From contig CANGFO010000008.1 in assembly GCA_947453195.1 (NCBI GenBank), forward strand, positions 1-64,000: DNA of 64,000 bases, written 5' to 3'. The notes under the pieces are model-generated. The model was not told where the DNA came from, made no database searches, and saw only the letters and a list, made by a program, of their open reading frames with translations. Below are positions 16,855 through 26,500 of the stretch, in pieces; the first letter of the stretch is position 1, and each line of letters starts with the position of its first letter. The position numbers and the translations under genes were made by a program. Source of the stretch: Flavobacteriaceae bacterium (GTDB lineage: Bacteria; Bacteroidota; Bacteroidia; Flavobacteriales; Flavobacteriaceae).

Positions 16855-18231
16855 ATGAGAAATATTCTAATTATTGGAGCTGGACGATCTGCGTCTTCTT
16901 TAATTCAATATCTTTTAAATAAATCTACTCAAGAAAATCTTCACCTTACAATAGCAGATATTTCATTAGAATTAGCACTAAGAAAAACAAACAATCACCA
17001 GAATGCTACTGCAATAGCATTAGATATAAATAACCAAGTACAACGACATGCCGAAATTGCCAAGGCGGATATAGTAATATCAATGTTGCCGGCTCACCTG
17101 CACATTGAAGTTGCCAAAGACTGTATTATTTATAAAAAAAACATGGTGACAGCATCCTATATTTCGGATGCAATGCAAGAATTGGATGCTGCTGCGAAAG
17201 AAAATGGTTTGATTTTCATGAATGAAATTGGCCTTGACCCTGGAATAGATCACATGAGTGCCATGCAGGTAATTGATGCCATTCGAGATAAAGGTGGCAA
17301 AATGATTTTGTTTGAATCTTTTTGTGGTGGACTCGTAGCTCCAGAATGCGATGATAATTTGTGGAATTATAAATTTACTTGGGCGCCAAGGAATGTTGTG
17401 CTTGCCGGACAAGGTGGCACAGCAAAATTTATTCAAGAAGGAAAATACAAATACATTCCCTACACCAAATTATTTAGAAGAACCGAATTTTTAATGGTGG
17501 AAGGTTACGGAAAATTTGAAGGTTATGCCAATAGAGATTCCCTTAAATACCGAAGTGTATATGGGTTAGACGATGCGCTTACCTTATATAGAGGAACCAT
17601 AAGAAGAGTTGGATTTTCAAAAGCTTGGAACATGTTTGTGCAACTTGGCATGACCGACGACAGTTACGTAATGGAAAATTCTGAAAATATGAGTTTTCGT
17701 GATTTTACAAATTCTTTTCTTCCTTATCACCCATCAGATTCTGTAGAAATAAAAATGCGATTGGCTTTAAATATTGAGCAAGATGACATCATGTGGGATA
17801 AATTATTGGAACTCGATTTATTCAATGCCAATAAAATAATAGGGTTAAAGAATGCTACTCCAGCACAAATATTAGAGCGTATTCTTAATGAAAGTTGGGC
17901 GCTTAAGCCTCAAGACAAAGACATGATTGTGATGTACCATAAATTTGGTTATGAATTGGATGGAAAACAACATCAAATTGATTCTAAAATGGTGTGCATT
18001 GGTGACGATCAAATCTATACGGCAATGGCAAAAACAGTTGGTTTGCCTGTTGCCATGGCGACCCTTCAAATCTTAAATGGAAATATTAAAACTCCAGGTG
18101 TACAATTACCAATTAGAAAAGAAGTATATGAACCAATACTAAAAGAACTGGAAGATTTTGGAGTAGTTTTTATCGAAACGGCAATGCCCTATATCGGTTA
18201 TAATCCCGATAAAATGAGCAATTCCAATTAG
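16855..18231 (+). CDS. Saccharopine dehydrogenase family protein
   Basis: 458 residues from the ATG at 16855. The N-terminal dinucleotide-binding motif is ILIIGAGRSASSLIQYL. It is followed by IVISMLPAHLH near 80, NEIGLDPGIDHMSAM near 125 and FCGGLVAPE near 160, all typical of the saccharopine reductase / LYS9 fold. The family oxidises saccharopine to glutamate and aminoadipic semialdehyde (lysine metabolism) or, in relatives, makes carboxynorspermidine. No lysine-degradation neighbour is present, so the substrate is not settled. It is monocistronic, with its own -7 box. Confidence 0.88.
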   Translation: MRNILIIGAGRSASSLIQYLLNKSTQENLHLTIADISLELALRKTNNHQNATAIALDINNQVQRHAEIAKADIVISMLPAHLHIEVAKDCIIYKKNMVTASYISDAMQELDAAAKENGLIFMNEIGLDPGIDHMSAMQVIDAIRDKGGKMILFESFCGGLVAPECDDNLWNYKFTWAPRNVVLAGQGGTAKFIQEGKYKYIPYTKLFRRTEFLMVEGYGKFEGYANRDSLKYRSVYGLDDALTLYRGTIRRVGFSKAWNMFVQLGMTDDSYVMENSENMSFRDFTNSFLPYHPSDSVEIKMRLALNIEQDDIMWDKLLELDLFNANKIIGLKNATPAQILERILNESWALKPQDKDMIVMYHKFGYELDGKQHQIDSKMVCIGDDQIYTAMAKTVGLPVAMATLQILNGNIKTPGVQLPIRKEVYEPILKELEDFGVVFIETAMPYIGYNPDKMSNSN

Positions 18232-18288
18232 AAAAATTCGTTTGAAATAAATTCTCAACAGTTACTTATTACATCTAAACAAAAATTC

Positions 18289-18296
18289 TACTTTTG
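18289..18296 (+). promoter_or_regulatory. Putative -7 box for pth
   Basis: TACTTTTG, ending only 4 bases before the ATG at 18301. Transcription would start at or just inside the start codon. Confidence 0.5.
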
Positions 18297-18300
18297 TCAA

Positions 18301-18921
18301 ATGAATTGGTTTTTAAAATTATTTGCTACAAAAGAAAAAGAACAATCAGACCCAATGAAAAAATTTCTAATAGTTGGCCTTGGTAATATAGGAGCCGAAT
18401 ATGTAAATACACGTCACAATATTGGTTTTAAAATACTTGACTTTTTTGCAAAAAAAGAAAGTCTCTCTTTTCAAACAGCTAAACTTGGTGATGTTGCAGA
18501 ATTTAAAATAAAAGGACGAACACTTATTTTTCTAAAGCCAAATACCTATATGAATCTAAGTGGAAAGGCGGTAAAATATTGGATGGATAAGGAGAATATT
18601 TCAAAAGAAAATATTCTTGTAATTACAGATGATTTAAACCTTTCTTTTGGATCAATAAGAATAAAGCCAAGAGGAAGCGATGGAGGTCATAACGGACTAA
18701 AAAACATTCAATTGCTTCTAAATACAGTGGATTATCCTCGCTATCGATTTGGAATTAGTGATGCATTTAAAAAAGGGAAGCAAGTTGATTATGTATTAGG
18801 CGAATGGACGGACGAAGAAAAAAACACCCTAATTGAAAGACTAGAAATAAGCAGTCAAATTATTACTTCGTTTGCTCTTGCTGGTCTTAATGAAACCATG
18901 AATCAATTTAACGGAAAATAA
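18301..18921 (+). CDS. pth: Peptidyl-tRNA hydrolase
   Basis: 206 residues. It recycles peptidyl-tRNAs dropped by ribosomes. The core begins at FLIVGLGNIGAEYVNTRHNIGF, with the catalytic histidine in TRHNIGF, then PNTYMNLSG, DDLNLSFG and GSDGGHNGLKN. All active-site residues are present. Before the core there is an 18-residue N-terminal extension (MNWFLKLFATKEKEQSDP), and a second ATG at 18355 would begin right at the conserved fold. Because the -7 box sits 4 bases before the first ATG, the first start would be leaderless and the second would have a normal leader. I report the longer form but the choice is open. Confidence 0.93.
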   Translation: MNWFLKLFATKEKEQSDPMKKFLIVGLGNIGAEYVNTRHNIGFKILDFFAKKESLSFQTAKLGDVAEFKIKGRTLIFLKPNTYMNLSGKAVKYWMDKENISKENILVITDDLNLSFGSIRIKPRGSDGGHNGLKNIQLLLNTVDYPRYRFGISDAFKKGKQVDYVLGEWTDEEKNTLIERLEISSQIITSFALAGLNETMNQFNGK

Positions 18922-18952
18922 AAAAACCATCTGATTTCTCAGATGGTTTTTT
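18921..18952. terminator. Bidirectional terminator between pth and the metalloprotease
   Basis: 14-bp perfect stem AAAAAACCATCTGA / TCAGATGGTTTTTT with a TTTC loop between convergent genes. Confidence 0.88.
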
Positions 18953-18974
18953 TTTAATCTATTAATTGAATTAA

Positions 18975-21272
18975 TTATTCAATAACTATTCTTTTTACAA
19001 TTTTTTGGGTTCCGTCTTTTACAGTTACCAAATAAACTCCTGATTCTACATTACTTAATTGAACGTTTTGATCAATTAAACCAGTGTTAGAATATTGTTT
19101 TTCAAAAATACTTCTTCCTCTGATATCGTTTACAACAATACTAATTTCGTTAGAAGAATTTGAATCAAATTTCACATTGAAGTTACCTCTACTTGGATTT
19201 GGATAAATACTGAAATTAGTAAATCCAAACTCATTAGTAGTTAATGAAGGTGTAATTGTAAAGTTCTTAGAGTTTACTGCTAAAAATACATTTCCTACCG
19301 CTTTAACCATAAATCTACAAGTAGTTTTAGTAGTTGCTACATCTGGTAAAGTAACGGTATAAGAACCATTATTTGTCACTCCAGAAGCTATTGTAGTCCA
19401 AGTTGTAGAATTTGGAGTTGTTGGAGTTGTGGCGTTAAAAGTTTCCAATGAAGTTGAAACATTTGTAGATAACAAAATATCAACTGTTGGAGAATTAAAT
19501 GGAGCTACATCTGTACTTCCTTTAACCCAAGTAACTGTTTGTTGTGATAATCCAGCAAAAGACAAACCTGTTGTGTTTTGAGAAGATACCGAAAAAGCTC
19601 CCCCTGTAGCATTAACAGTAATAATAGATGCATCTGTTTGAGTTTGTCCTCCACCAGCATGGTTATCTCTAGCTGTAAAAGTAAAGTTTAACGTTCTAGC
19701 AACAGAATTTACAGTTTCCCAGTTAGAATTTCCAGCAGTTGTAACTGCTAAAGTTCCTGCTAATATTTTACCCATTTGAGGGAAATATCTAAATTTATTA
19801 GCACTAGGCTTAAAAGTTCTAAAAGTAGGTCCAGCTGTTTTAGTTTGAATAACTTGACTTGAAGCATTTGCTGCTGTTCCAACATCATTTTGCTCCCAAA
19901 GGTAGGTTAATACATCACTAGTATCTGCATCTGTTGCGGTTCCAGATAACATAAATGCGGTACCAACAGGAATAGTATAATCTGCCCCTGCATTTACTAC
20001 TGGTGTAGCATTTACTCCAGATAAAGATGTAGAAACCGGACAAGTTTTACCATTTAAATTAGTTTGAATTTGATAAATTCCTTTGTAAGAAAAAATTGGA
20101 TCTGAGTGCGCTTGTACGTCATAACTTGTAATACCGGCATATCCCATAATAGTAGATCCACTTCCTGGTTCAGTTTGAGCAATTGTTCCTTCACTACTGA
20201 AAGTAAAAGAGTGATTCCCTCCTAATTGGTGTCCCATTTCGTGTGCTACATAATCAATATCAAAACTATCCCCTTGTGGTAAACCAGATCCTGGAGATGT
20301 AATTCCACTTCCTTTACTTCCAGCTACGCATACACAACCAATACATCCTGCATTTCCACCACCACCCGTTGCACCGAACATATGTCCGATATCATAATTA
20401 GCAGCAGTAATAACAGATGTTAAATTGGCTTGTAATTCTGCATTCCAATTTGCCATATTTGCAGCATCCGAATAGGGATCTGTAGTTGCATCATAATAAA
20501 TAATACTTGTATTTGGTATCATATTTAAGTGAAGCGATATGTCTTTTTCATAAACACCATTTACTCTAGTCATAGTAGCATTCATTGCAGCAATTACGGG
20601 AGTTGGATCAGGATTTGCAGTTGTTGCACCAAAAGCATTAGCATACTCTGCAGTACAGGATAATGCTAAACGCATTGTTTTATAACTGCCAGCACTAGAT
20701 TTTCCAGCAATAGTTGGGCTATTTAATAACTCAAATTCTAATTGCTCATTTGGAGTAGAACAATTAAATGGTTTTTTTACTCTATTTTTTGAATCATAAA
20801 CTACATATAAAGTAGCTGCTTTATCGTAAGCTTCCATAAATTCAGTTTCACCATCGGGTCTAAACAAAATAGTTTGGATTCCGAATGGAGATACACTAAA
20901 ATTAATTGTAGATCCAGGAGTAGTAATTCCTTTACCTACATAAGCTCTAATTTCTGGAAACGAAGCTTGGAAATCTGGAGTCATGTTTGAATTTTCCCAA
21001 ACCTGGAATTTTTCAATTTCTCCATTTGTGTTAGGAAATTCAACAACTACACCAGGTAATGTTGATAATTTGCTATTTGCATTAACTAAAGGTTGTTTAA
21101 ATGCAGTTGCATCTAATGAAAAGTAAATTTCACCTTCTGTAATTTCATTTTGCTGAATTCTGGCAATTTTAGATGTTACATTAGTAGACATTTTATGCCA
21201 AACAGATTTTTTTTGTGCAATAATTTGACCGAAAGTCATTAATACTGCTAAAAATAGTACTTGTTTTTTCAT
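18975..21272 (-). CDS. Secreted reprolysin-like metalloprotease with T9SS sorting domain
   Basis: 765 residues. The signal peptide (1-19, ending IIAQ) precedes a propeptide-like region to about residue 195. The M12B/reprolysin-type catalytic domain carries the zinc motif HEMGHQLGGNH at 344-354 (HExxHxxGxxH) and a Met-turn STIMGYAG about 20 residues on. A cysteine cluster (GCIGCVC) near 310 suggests disulfides. Next come beta-sandwich modules (NAGADYTIPVGTAFMLSGTATDADTSD is PKD/cadherin-like), and then a T9SS type A domain (FSIYPNPSRGNFNV to IVKRIVIE). It is probably an exported or cell-surface protease that degrades external protein. It has its own -7 box and is monocistronic. Confidence 0.93.
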   Translation of the reverse strand: MKKQVLFLAVLMTFGQIIAQKKSVWHKMSTNVTSKIARIQQNEITEGEIYFSLDATAFKQPLVNANSKLSTLPGVVVEFPNTNGEIEKFQVWENSNMTPDFQASFPEIRAYVGKGITTPGSTINFSVSPFGIQTILFRPDGETEFMEAYDKAATLYVVYDSKNRVKKPFNCSTPNEQLEFELLNSPTIAGKSSAGSYKTMRLALSCTAEYANAFGATTANPDPTPVIAAMNATMTRVNGVYEKDISLHLNMIPNTSIIYYDATTDPYSDAANMANWNAELQANLTSVITAANYDIGHMFGATGGGGNAGCIGCVCVAGSKGSGITSPGSGLPQGDSFDIDYVAHEMGHQLGGNHSFTFSSEGTIAQTEPGSGSTIMGYAGITSYDVQAHSDPIFSYKGIYQIQTNLNGKTCPVSTSLSGVNATPVVNAGADYTIPVGTAFMLSGTATDADTSDVLTYLWEQNDVGTAANASSQVIQTKTAGPTFRTFKPSANKFRYFPQMGKILAGTLAVTTAGNSNWETVNSVARTLNFTFTARDNHAGGGQTQTDASIITVNATGGAFSVSSQNTTGLSFAGLSQQTVTWVKGSTDVAPFNSPTVDILLSTNVSTSLETFNATTPTTPNSTTWTTIASGVTNNGSYTVTLPDVATTKTTCRFMVKAVGNVFLAVNSKNFTITPSLTTNEFGFTNFSIYPNPSRGNFNVKFDSNSSNEISIVVNDIRGRSIFEKQYSNTGLIDQNVQLSNVESGVYLVTVKDGTQKIVKRIVIE

Positions 21273-21295
21273 TTTAAATAGTTTATTTAAGATTT

Positions 21296-21303
21296 CAAAT
21301 ATA
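21296..21303 (-). promoter_or_regulatory. Putative -7 box for the metalloprotease
   Basis: TATATTTG on the minus strand, 23 bases ahead of the ATG at 21272. Confidence 0.55.
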
Positions 21304-21398
21304 ATAATATAAATTAAATGTTAAAAAAATTTAACTAAATTAATTAAATATTAATTTTTTATCTTTTTAATTTATATTCATTTAAAATCAATTTAAAC

Positions 21399-21406
21399 TA
21401 AATTTG
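21399..21406 (+). promoter_or_regulatory. Putative -7 box for ribF
   Basis: TAAATTTG, 17 bases ahead of the TTG start at 21424. No FMN riboswitch is visible between them. Confidence 0.55.
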
Positions 21407-21423
21407 CCCGAAATACAAATCAA

Positions 21424-22368
21424 TTGAATACCTACAATTCCATTTCTGAATTTCCAAATAAAAAAACTGTAGTTACTATTGGCACTTTTGACGGGGTGCA
21501 TATTGGGCATAAAAAAATAATAGCTAAAGTGATATCCAATGCAGAAGAATTAAACTGCGAAAGCGCTGTGCTAACCTTTTTCCCTCACCCTAGAGTAGTT
21601 TTACAAAATGGGGAATCCTTAAAGTTATTAAATACCATTGAAGAAAAAAAGATATTACTTGAAAAAATTGGCCTTAGTAATTTAGTTATTCACCCTTTTG
21701 ACAAAGAATTTTCTCAACTCTCTGCTGAAGATTTTGTAAAAATAATTTTAGTGGACCAACTTCATGTTCAAAAAATAATCATTGGTTACGACCATCGTTT
21801 TGGAAAAAACAGATCTGCAGATATAAAAGATTTGTCGCTTTTTGGAATAAAATATGGATTTGCAGTAGAACAAATATCAGCTCAAGAGATTGATGAAATT
21901 GCAATTAGCTCTACCAAAATAAGAACTTCGCTTGAAGAGGGAGCCATTACTTTAGCAAATGAATATTTAGGATATAATTATTTTTTTAGCGGAACTGTTG
22001 TAAAAGGAAATCAACTTGGCAGAACTTTAGGTTTCCCTACTGCAAATATTCAAATTGATGAAAACTATAAATTAATTCCAAAAAACGGTGTTTATTTTGT
22101 TAAAAGCAAAATCAACGAAAAACTTGTTTTTGGAATGATGAATATTGGAACACGTCCAACCGTTGATGGCAAAAATCAATCCATAGAAGTACATTTTTTT
22201 GAATTTGAGCTAGACCTTTATGACATGAAAATTACAATAGAACTAGTTGATTTTATTCGGGAGGAACAAAAATTTGAATCTTTAGAAGCCTTAAAAAATC
22301 AATTGTTTAAAGACGAACAAATTTGCAAAAACTACATTAACAATAATAAGTTTAACATTGTAGAATAA
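21424..22368 (+). CDS. ribF: Bifunctional riboflavin kinase / FAD synthetase
   Basis: 314 residues. The start is TTG (NTYNSISEFPNKKT), with no nearby in-frame ATG and a -7 box 17 bases upstream. The N-terminal FAD synthetase half has TIGTFDGVHIGHKK near 20, FFPHPR, IIGYDHRFGKNR near 120 and ISSTKIRTSLEEG near 160. The C-terminal riboflavin kinase half has GRTLGFPTANI near 200, NGVYFVKS, MNIGTRPTVDG and VHFFEFELDLYD. Together they turn riboflavin into FMN and then FAD in the cytoplasm. bioB follows from its own -7 box 12 bases after the stop. Confidence 0.95.
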   Translation: MNTYNSISEFPNKKTVVTIGTFDGVHIGHKKIIAKVISNAEELNCESAVLTFFPHPRVVLQNGESLKLLNTIEEKKILLEKIGLSNLVIHPFDKEFSQLSAEDFVKIILVDQLHVQKIIIGYDHRFGKNRSADIKDLSLFGIKYGFAVEQISAQEIDEIAISSTKIRTSLEEGAITLANEYLGYNYFFSGTVVKGNQLGRTLGFPTANIQIDENYKLIPKNGVYFVKSKINEKLVFGMMNIGTRPTVDGKNQSIEVHFFEFELDLYDMKITIELVDFIREEQKFESLEALKNQLFKDEQICKNYINNNKFNIVE

Positions 22369-22380
22369 AAAGTAATTAAC

Positions 22381-22388
22381 TACTTTTG
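22381..22388 (+). promoter_or_regulatory. Putative -7 box for bioB
   Basis: TACTTTTG, 21 bases ahead of the ATG at 22410. Confidence 0.55.
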
Positions 22389-22409
22389 AAACATTAAAAT
22401 TAGTATCAA

Positions 22410-23495
22410 ATGGGCATTATCAAACACAACTGGACCAAAGAAGAAATTATTGCAATTTACAACAAACCACTTATGGATTTGATGTATGAAGCAGCAACAA
22501 TACACCGAGCACAACATGATCCAAATGTAGTTCAAGTATCTACTTTGCTATCTATTAAAACAGGTGGTTGCCCAGAAGATTGCGGCTATTGCCCACAAGC
22601 AGCTCGATACCATACCGAAATAGAAGGAAATGATTTAATGAGCGTTAGCCAAGTTAAAGCGCAAGCTTTAAGAGCAAAATCGAGTGGGTCTTCTCGTGTT
22701 TGCATGGGTGCTGCTTGGAGAAATGTAAAAGACGGACCAGAATTTGACCAAGTATTGGAAATGGTGCGCACCATTAATAAATTGGATATGGAAGTATGCT
22801 GTACTTTGGGAATGCTTACTGAAAATCAAGCGCAACGACTTGCAGAAGCTGGTTTATATGCCTACAACCATAATTTAGATACGTCTGAAGATTATTATAA
22901 AGAAGTGATTTCTACCCGCGGTTTTGAAGACCGTTTACAAACTATTGATAATGTTCGTAAAACCAATGTAACCGTTTGTAGTGGGGGTATTATTGGAATG
23001 GGAGAAAGCATTGAAGATCGTGCCGGAATGCTTGTAGCACTTTCAACTTTAAATCCACAACCCGAATCGGTGCCTATTAATGCATTGGTTGCTGTGGAAG
23101 GAACTCCAATGGAAAATGAAAAACCAGTTGAAATTTGGGAAATGATTCGAATGGTTGCCACTACTAGAATCGTAATGCCAGAGACTCAGGTTCGTTTATC
23201 TGCTGGAAGAACAGAAATGAGTCGCGAAGGTCAAGCTATGTGTTTCTTTGCTGGAGCAAATTCAATTTTTGCTGGTGATAAGTTATTGACTACTCCAAAT
23301 CCAGATGTAAATGAAGACATGAAAATGTTTGAAACTTTGGGCTTAATGCCTCAAAAACCATTCATCAAATTGATGCAACCTAAAACGGTTGAAGCCGAAG
23401 ATTCGCAATTTCAATCCTTAGGTGAAAAACCAAAATGGTCGAGACCTGAGCATAAAATAGAAAGAAATTTAGAAGCTTCTGTAAAAGGAAAATAA
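22410..23495 (+). CDS. bioB: Biotin synthase
   Basis: 361-residue radical SAM enzyme that inserts sulfur into dethiobiotin to make biotin. The radical-SAM cluster motif is CPEDCGYC (CxxxCxxC) near 55. Other conserved stretches are SSRVCMGAAWR, MEVCCTLGML, YNHNLDTSEDYYKEV, ICSGGI-type VCSGGIIGMGE, and RLSAGRTEMSREGQAMCFFAGANSIFAGDKLLTT, which includes the arginine ligand of the second cluster. It is complete. It sits apart from bioF-bioD-bioA (48-51.6 kb), so dethiobiotin is made from a different transcript. Confidence 0.97.
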   Translation: MGIIKHNWTKEEIIAIYNKPLMDLMYEAATIHRAQHDPNVVQVSTLLSIKTGGCPEDCGYCPQAARYHTEIEGNDLMSVSQVKAQALRAKSSGSSRVCMGAAWRNVKDGPEFDQVLEMVRTINKLDMEVCCTLGMLTENQAQRLAEAGLYAYNHNLDTSEDYYKEVISTRGFEDRLQTIDNVRKTNVTVCSGGIIGMGESIEDRAGMLVALSTLNPQPESVPINALVAVEGTPMENEKPVEIWEMIRMVATTRIVMPETQVRLSAGRTEMSREGQAMCFFAGANSIFAGDKLLTTPNPDVNEDMKMFETLGLMPQKPFIKLMQPKTVEAEDSQFQSLGEKPKWSRPEHKIERNLEASVKGK

Positions 23496-23504
23496 TAAAT
23501 ATTG

Positions 23505-23543
23505 AATAATAAAAAAGAGGCTTAAAGCCTCTTTTTTATTATT
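23505..23543. terminator. Bidirectional terminator after bioB
   Basis: Long palindrome with arms 23505-23521 and 23527-23543 (GAGGC / GCCTC core with A- and T-runs). It overlaps the last codon of the convergent surface-protein gene. Confidence 0.85.
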
Positions 23544-26500
23544 AATTGATGTACTTCTTGATTACTTTTTCTCCTGATGATAAAGTAATTTCTATGAGTA
23601 ATACTTGGTTTACTGCAGGGATTTCAAATGCAAAAACAGAAACGTTATTTACATCATTTTCCATAATAACACTTCCTCTTACATCAATCACTTTAACTTT
23701 TTGAATCAAATTAAAACCTGCATCAATAAACAATTTTTGGTTTTGTTTATACAATATTACAGAAGTGGCATTTAAAACTTCCTGACTTAATTTATTTTTA
23801 AAGACAACTGCAAATCTATTATTAAAAGTTCCAGAATTAGATGAAAATAAATAGTCTCCTTGTTTTAAATTATAAATAGTATTTTCTTGTTTATCCTTAA
23901 TATAAATATCTTGATTTTCAAACAATCCGTCAAAATCAGTTAAGCTAATTTTAAAGGCTCCCGCAGTTTCAAAATGAACCCCTAAAGGCACCTCATCCGC
24001 ATCTGAAAAAGGCAAAGGAAGTCCTTGTATTGACAAGGATTTATCTTCTAATAAAGAATAAATGCAAACTGGTGTTTGACTCATTAAAAAACCATCATAA
24101 CCCCGATCAAAACCATAAGTGGCTTGATTTGAATAACCTATTAATGTTTGTTTGTAATTTCCAGATTCATCATTAATCCCAATCCAAAAACGATTTTTTG
24201 GACCATCTTGAGAGGAAGAATTTGAACTTCTTGTTGATTTGAAAAACTGATTATTATTTCCTAACAATCGCATGGAATTTGAAAAGGTAGCTGCTCCCGT
24301 AGATAGCCCTTTAATAAAAAATGATTGTCCTGATGCAATAGTTCCATTTGGAGTTGTATTATTTACGCCAGAATTTGGCGCGGCTGTTCCAACACCTCCC
24401 AATAAATTATATACTGCATAATCGTTATCCGTATATTGTAAATTGGTGACCGCTGTATTGTGTGTCCACAAATAAATTGTTCCATCTAAAAAGGGAGCAT
24501 TTGCTGCATCAGACAAAAACAAATCGGCGCTAATTGCACTTGGATAGGGATTTCCAATAAGGTTATAATCACTAGTGGAAACTAAAATTGTAGTTGTAAT
24601 TATTCCATTATTTGGAACCCCAATAAAAGAAGCATTATAATTTGCTGCAATTATGGGGTCAAAATTTTGTGGCGCACGGACAATATATCCCTTTCCAACA
24701 TTCATCATATTAGTTGAAGAAACTGGAGCCCAATTCCCAATAACAGGATCAAATCGAAAGAACTTGTCATCTAAAGTTAATGGAGAAAGTCCGAATAATG
24801 ATTGAAAATTAACCGGTGAGGACCAATAGGTATAATCGTATTTTTTCATTGGAGTTGTAGTACGCTTATAGGTAACATTTCCAGAATTAGAAAGATTATT
24901 AATTTGCACTAAACTTGCATTATTTTCAAATATTAAAGTACCTCCAGACACTACCACTTCATTAGTAACAATGAAATTATGGCTGCCATTTACTTGTACT
25001 ACTCCAGCATTAATATATAAAGAACACGCGTATAAATCGGTAGTTGAAGAATAATTTCCAGAAAAAATTGCTTTCGTACTTGCATTTGGAGCTCCATTGC
25101 TCCAAGAAGAACCATTCCAAGTAGTTGAAATAACTTTTAATTGGGCCGCATCTGAACTAACCGAGCAGGAACCATTTAATGTTACTTTACAATAAAATTG
25201 ATAATTAGTGTACCAACTTAAATTTCCGTTTAAGTTTAAAGTTGCGGATGTTTCTCCAGTAATAGCTATCCCAGATAAGGCGTAAGAACTTAATGCACTC
25301 CAAGTCGAAGAAACTGTATCATGAAAATACCATTGATAAGATATCGTTCCACTTAATGCATTTGCAATTACAGAAAAAGTAGCTGTTGTTCCACATACAC
25401 TACTATCAATTGGGTTGGATGTAATATTAGGCATATTAGAAACAAAGCTAAACGGAGCTACTCCTAAATTAGAACAAGACTCAGATGAAAGCACAGTCCA
25501 ATCGGCTGCATTATAAGTAATTGATGGTCCTACAGCTGAACCATTTCTTCTAATTGAATAGCCAAGTTCATTTGGGCAATAAACTAAGTCTTGAAGAATT
25601 CCATTTTTTGTTAATCTAATTTCATCATTTTCATTGATGTAGTAATTTTTATTAGAAAAATTAAATGCTAATGAGCCACAAACAGAATCTACACCTAAAT
25701 CGGTTAAATAAACTCCTCCAGGTAGAATTGTACCCGATAATTCCATGGTATGAATGCCATTTGTTTGTCCGATATTACCAAAACGGACTAACTTATAATC
25801 GGCTCCTATTGCATCCAAATTAATAGGGTTTTCTGTTGGATTATATAATTCTATATAAAACGATTTTCCAGAAAGTGAACTATAAATCTCTGAGATTAGT
25901 AATCCGTTTAAATTATTTGCAGAAGCACACAATCCGGAACTAGCAAGTTGATTAAAATTAGATGCAGCATTTGCAGGGCAATTCCCATCTGTTACAGTTA
26001 GTACTCCAGTTGTAACTCCGGATGGAACGACAGCCACCAAAGTGGTATTATTAATAAACGTTGTTATTGCAAGATTTCCATTAAACTTCACTATAGAATT
26101 TGAAGTAAACCCCGCCCCCGAAATGGTGACTTCAGTTCCAATAGGTCCGCTTGTAGGAACAAAACCAGATACTGAAACAGTAGGTGTACATTCTGCATTA
26201 ATTACAACCGAATAATCTTCTACTTCTCCATCAAACCCAGTCTCACATGCAGAAGAATCATTGTTATAAGTTGCCATAACTCTCATTCGCGTAGTTCCCA
26301 ATAATGCCGTTGAGGGTATTGTAATTGATAGAGGCGAACCATTTGTTAATCCATTGGATGTATTTGTAGCAGAACCTAAATCGTATGCTTCACCATAATC
26401 TAAAAAATCACCATCTTGATTATAATCAATCCACGCATAGGCAAGAACGGTATTGTTTCCATCGGTGTTTAATTTAACCGACATTGGATAAGTAGCTCCT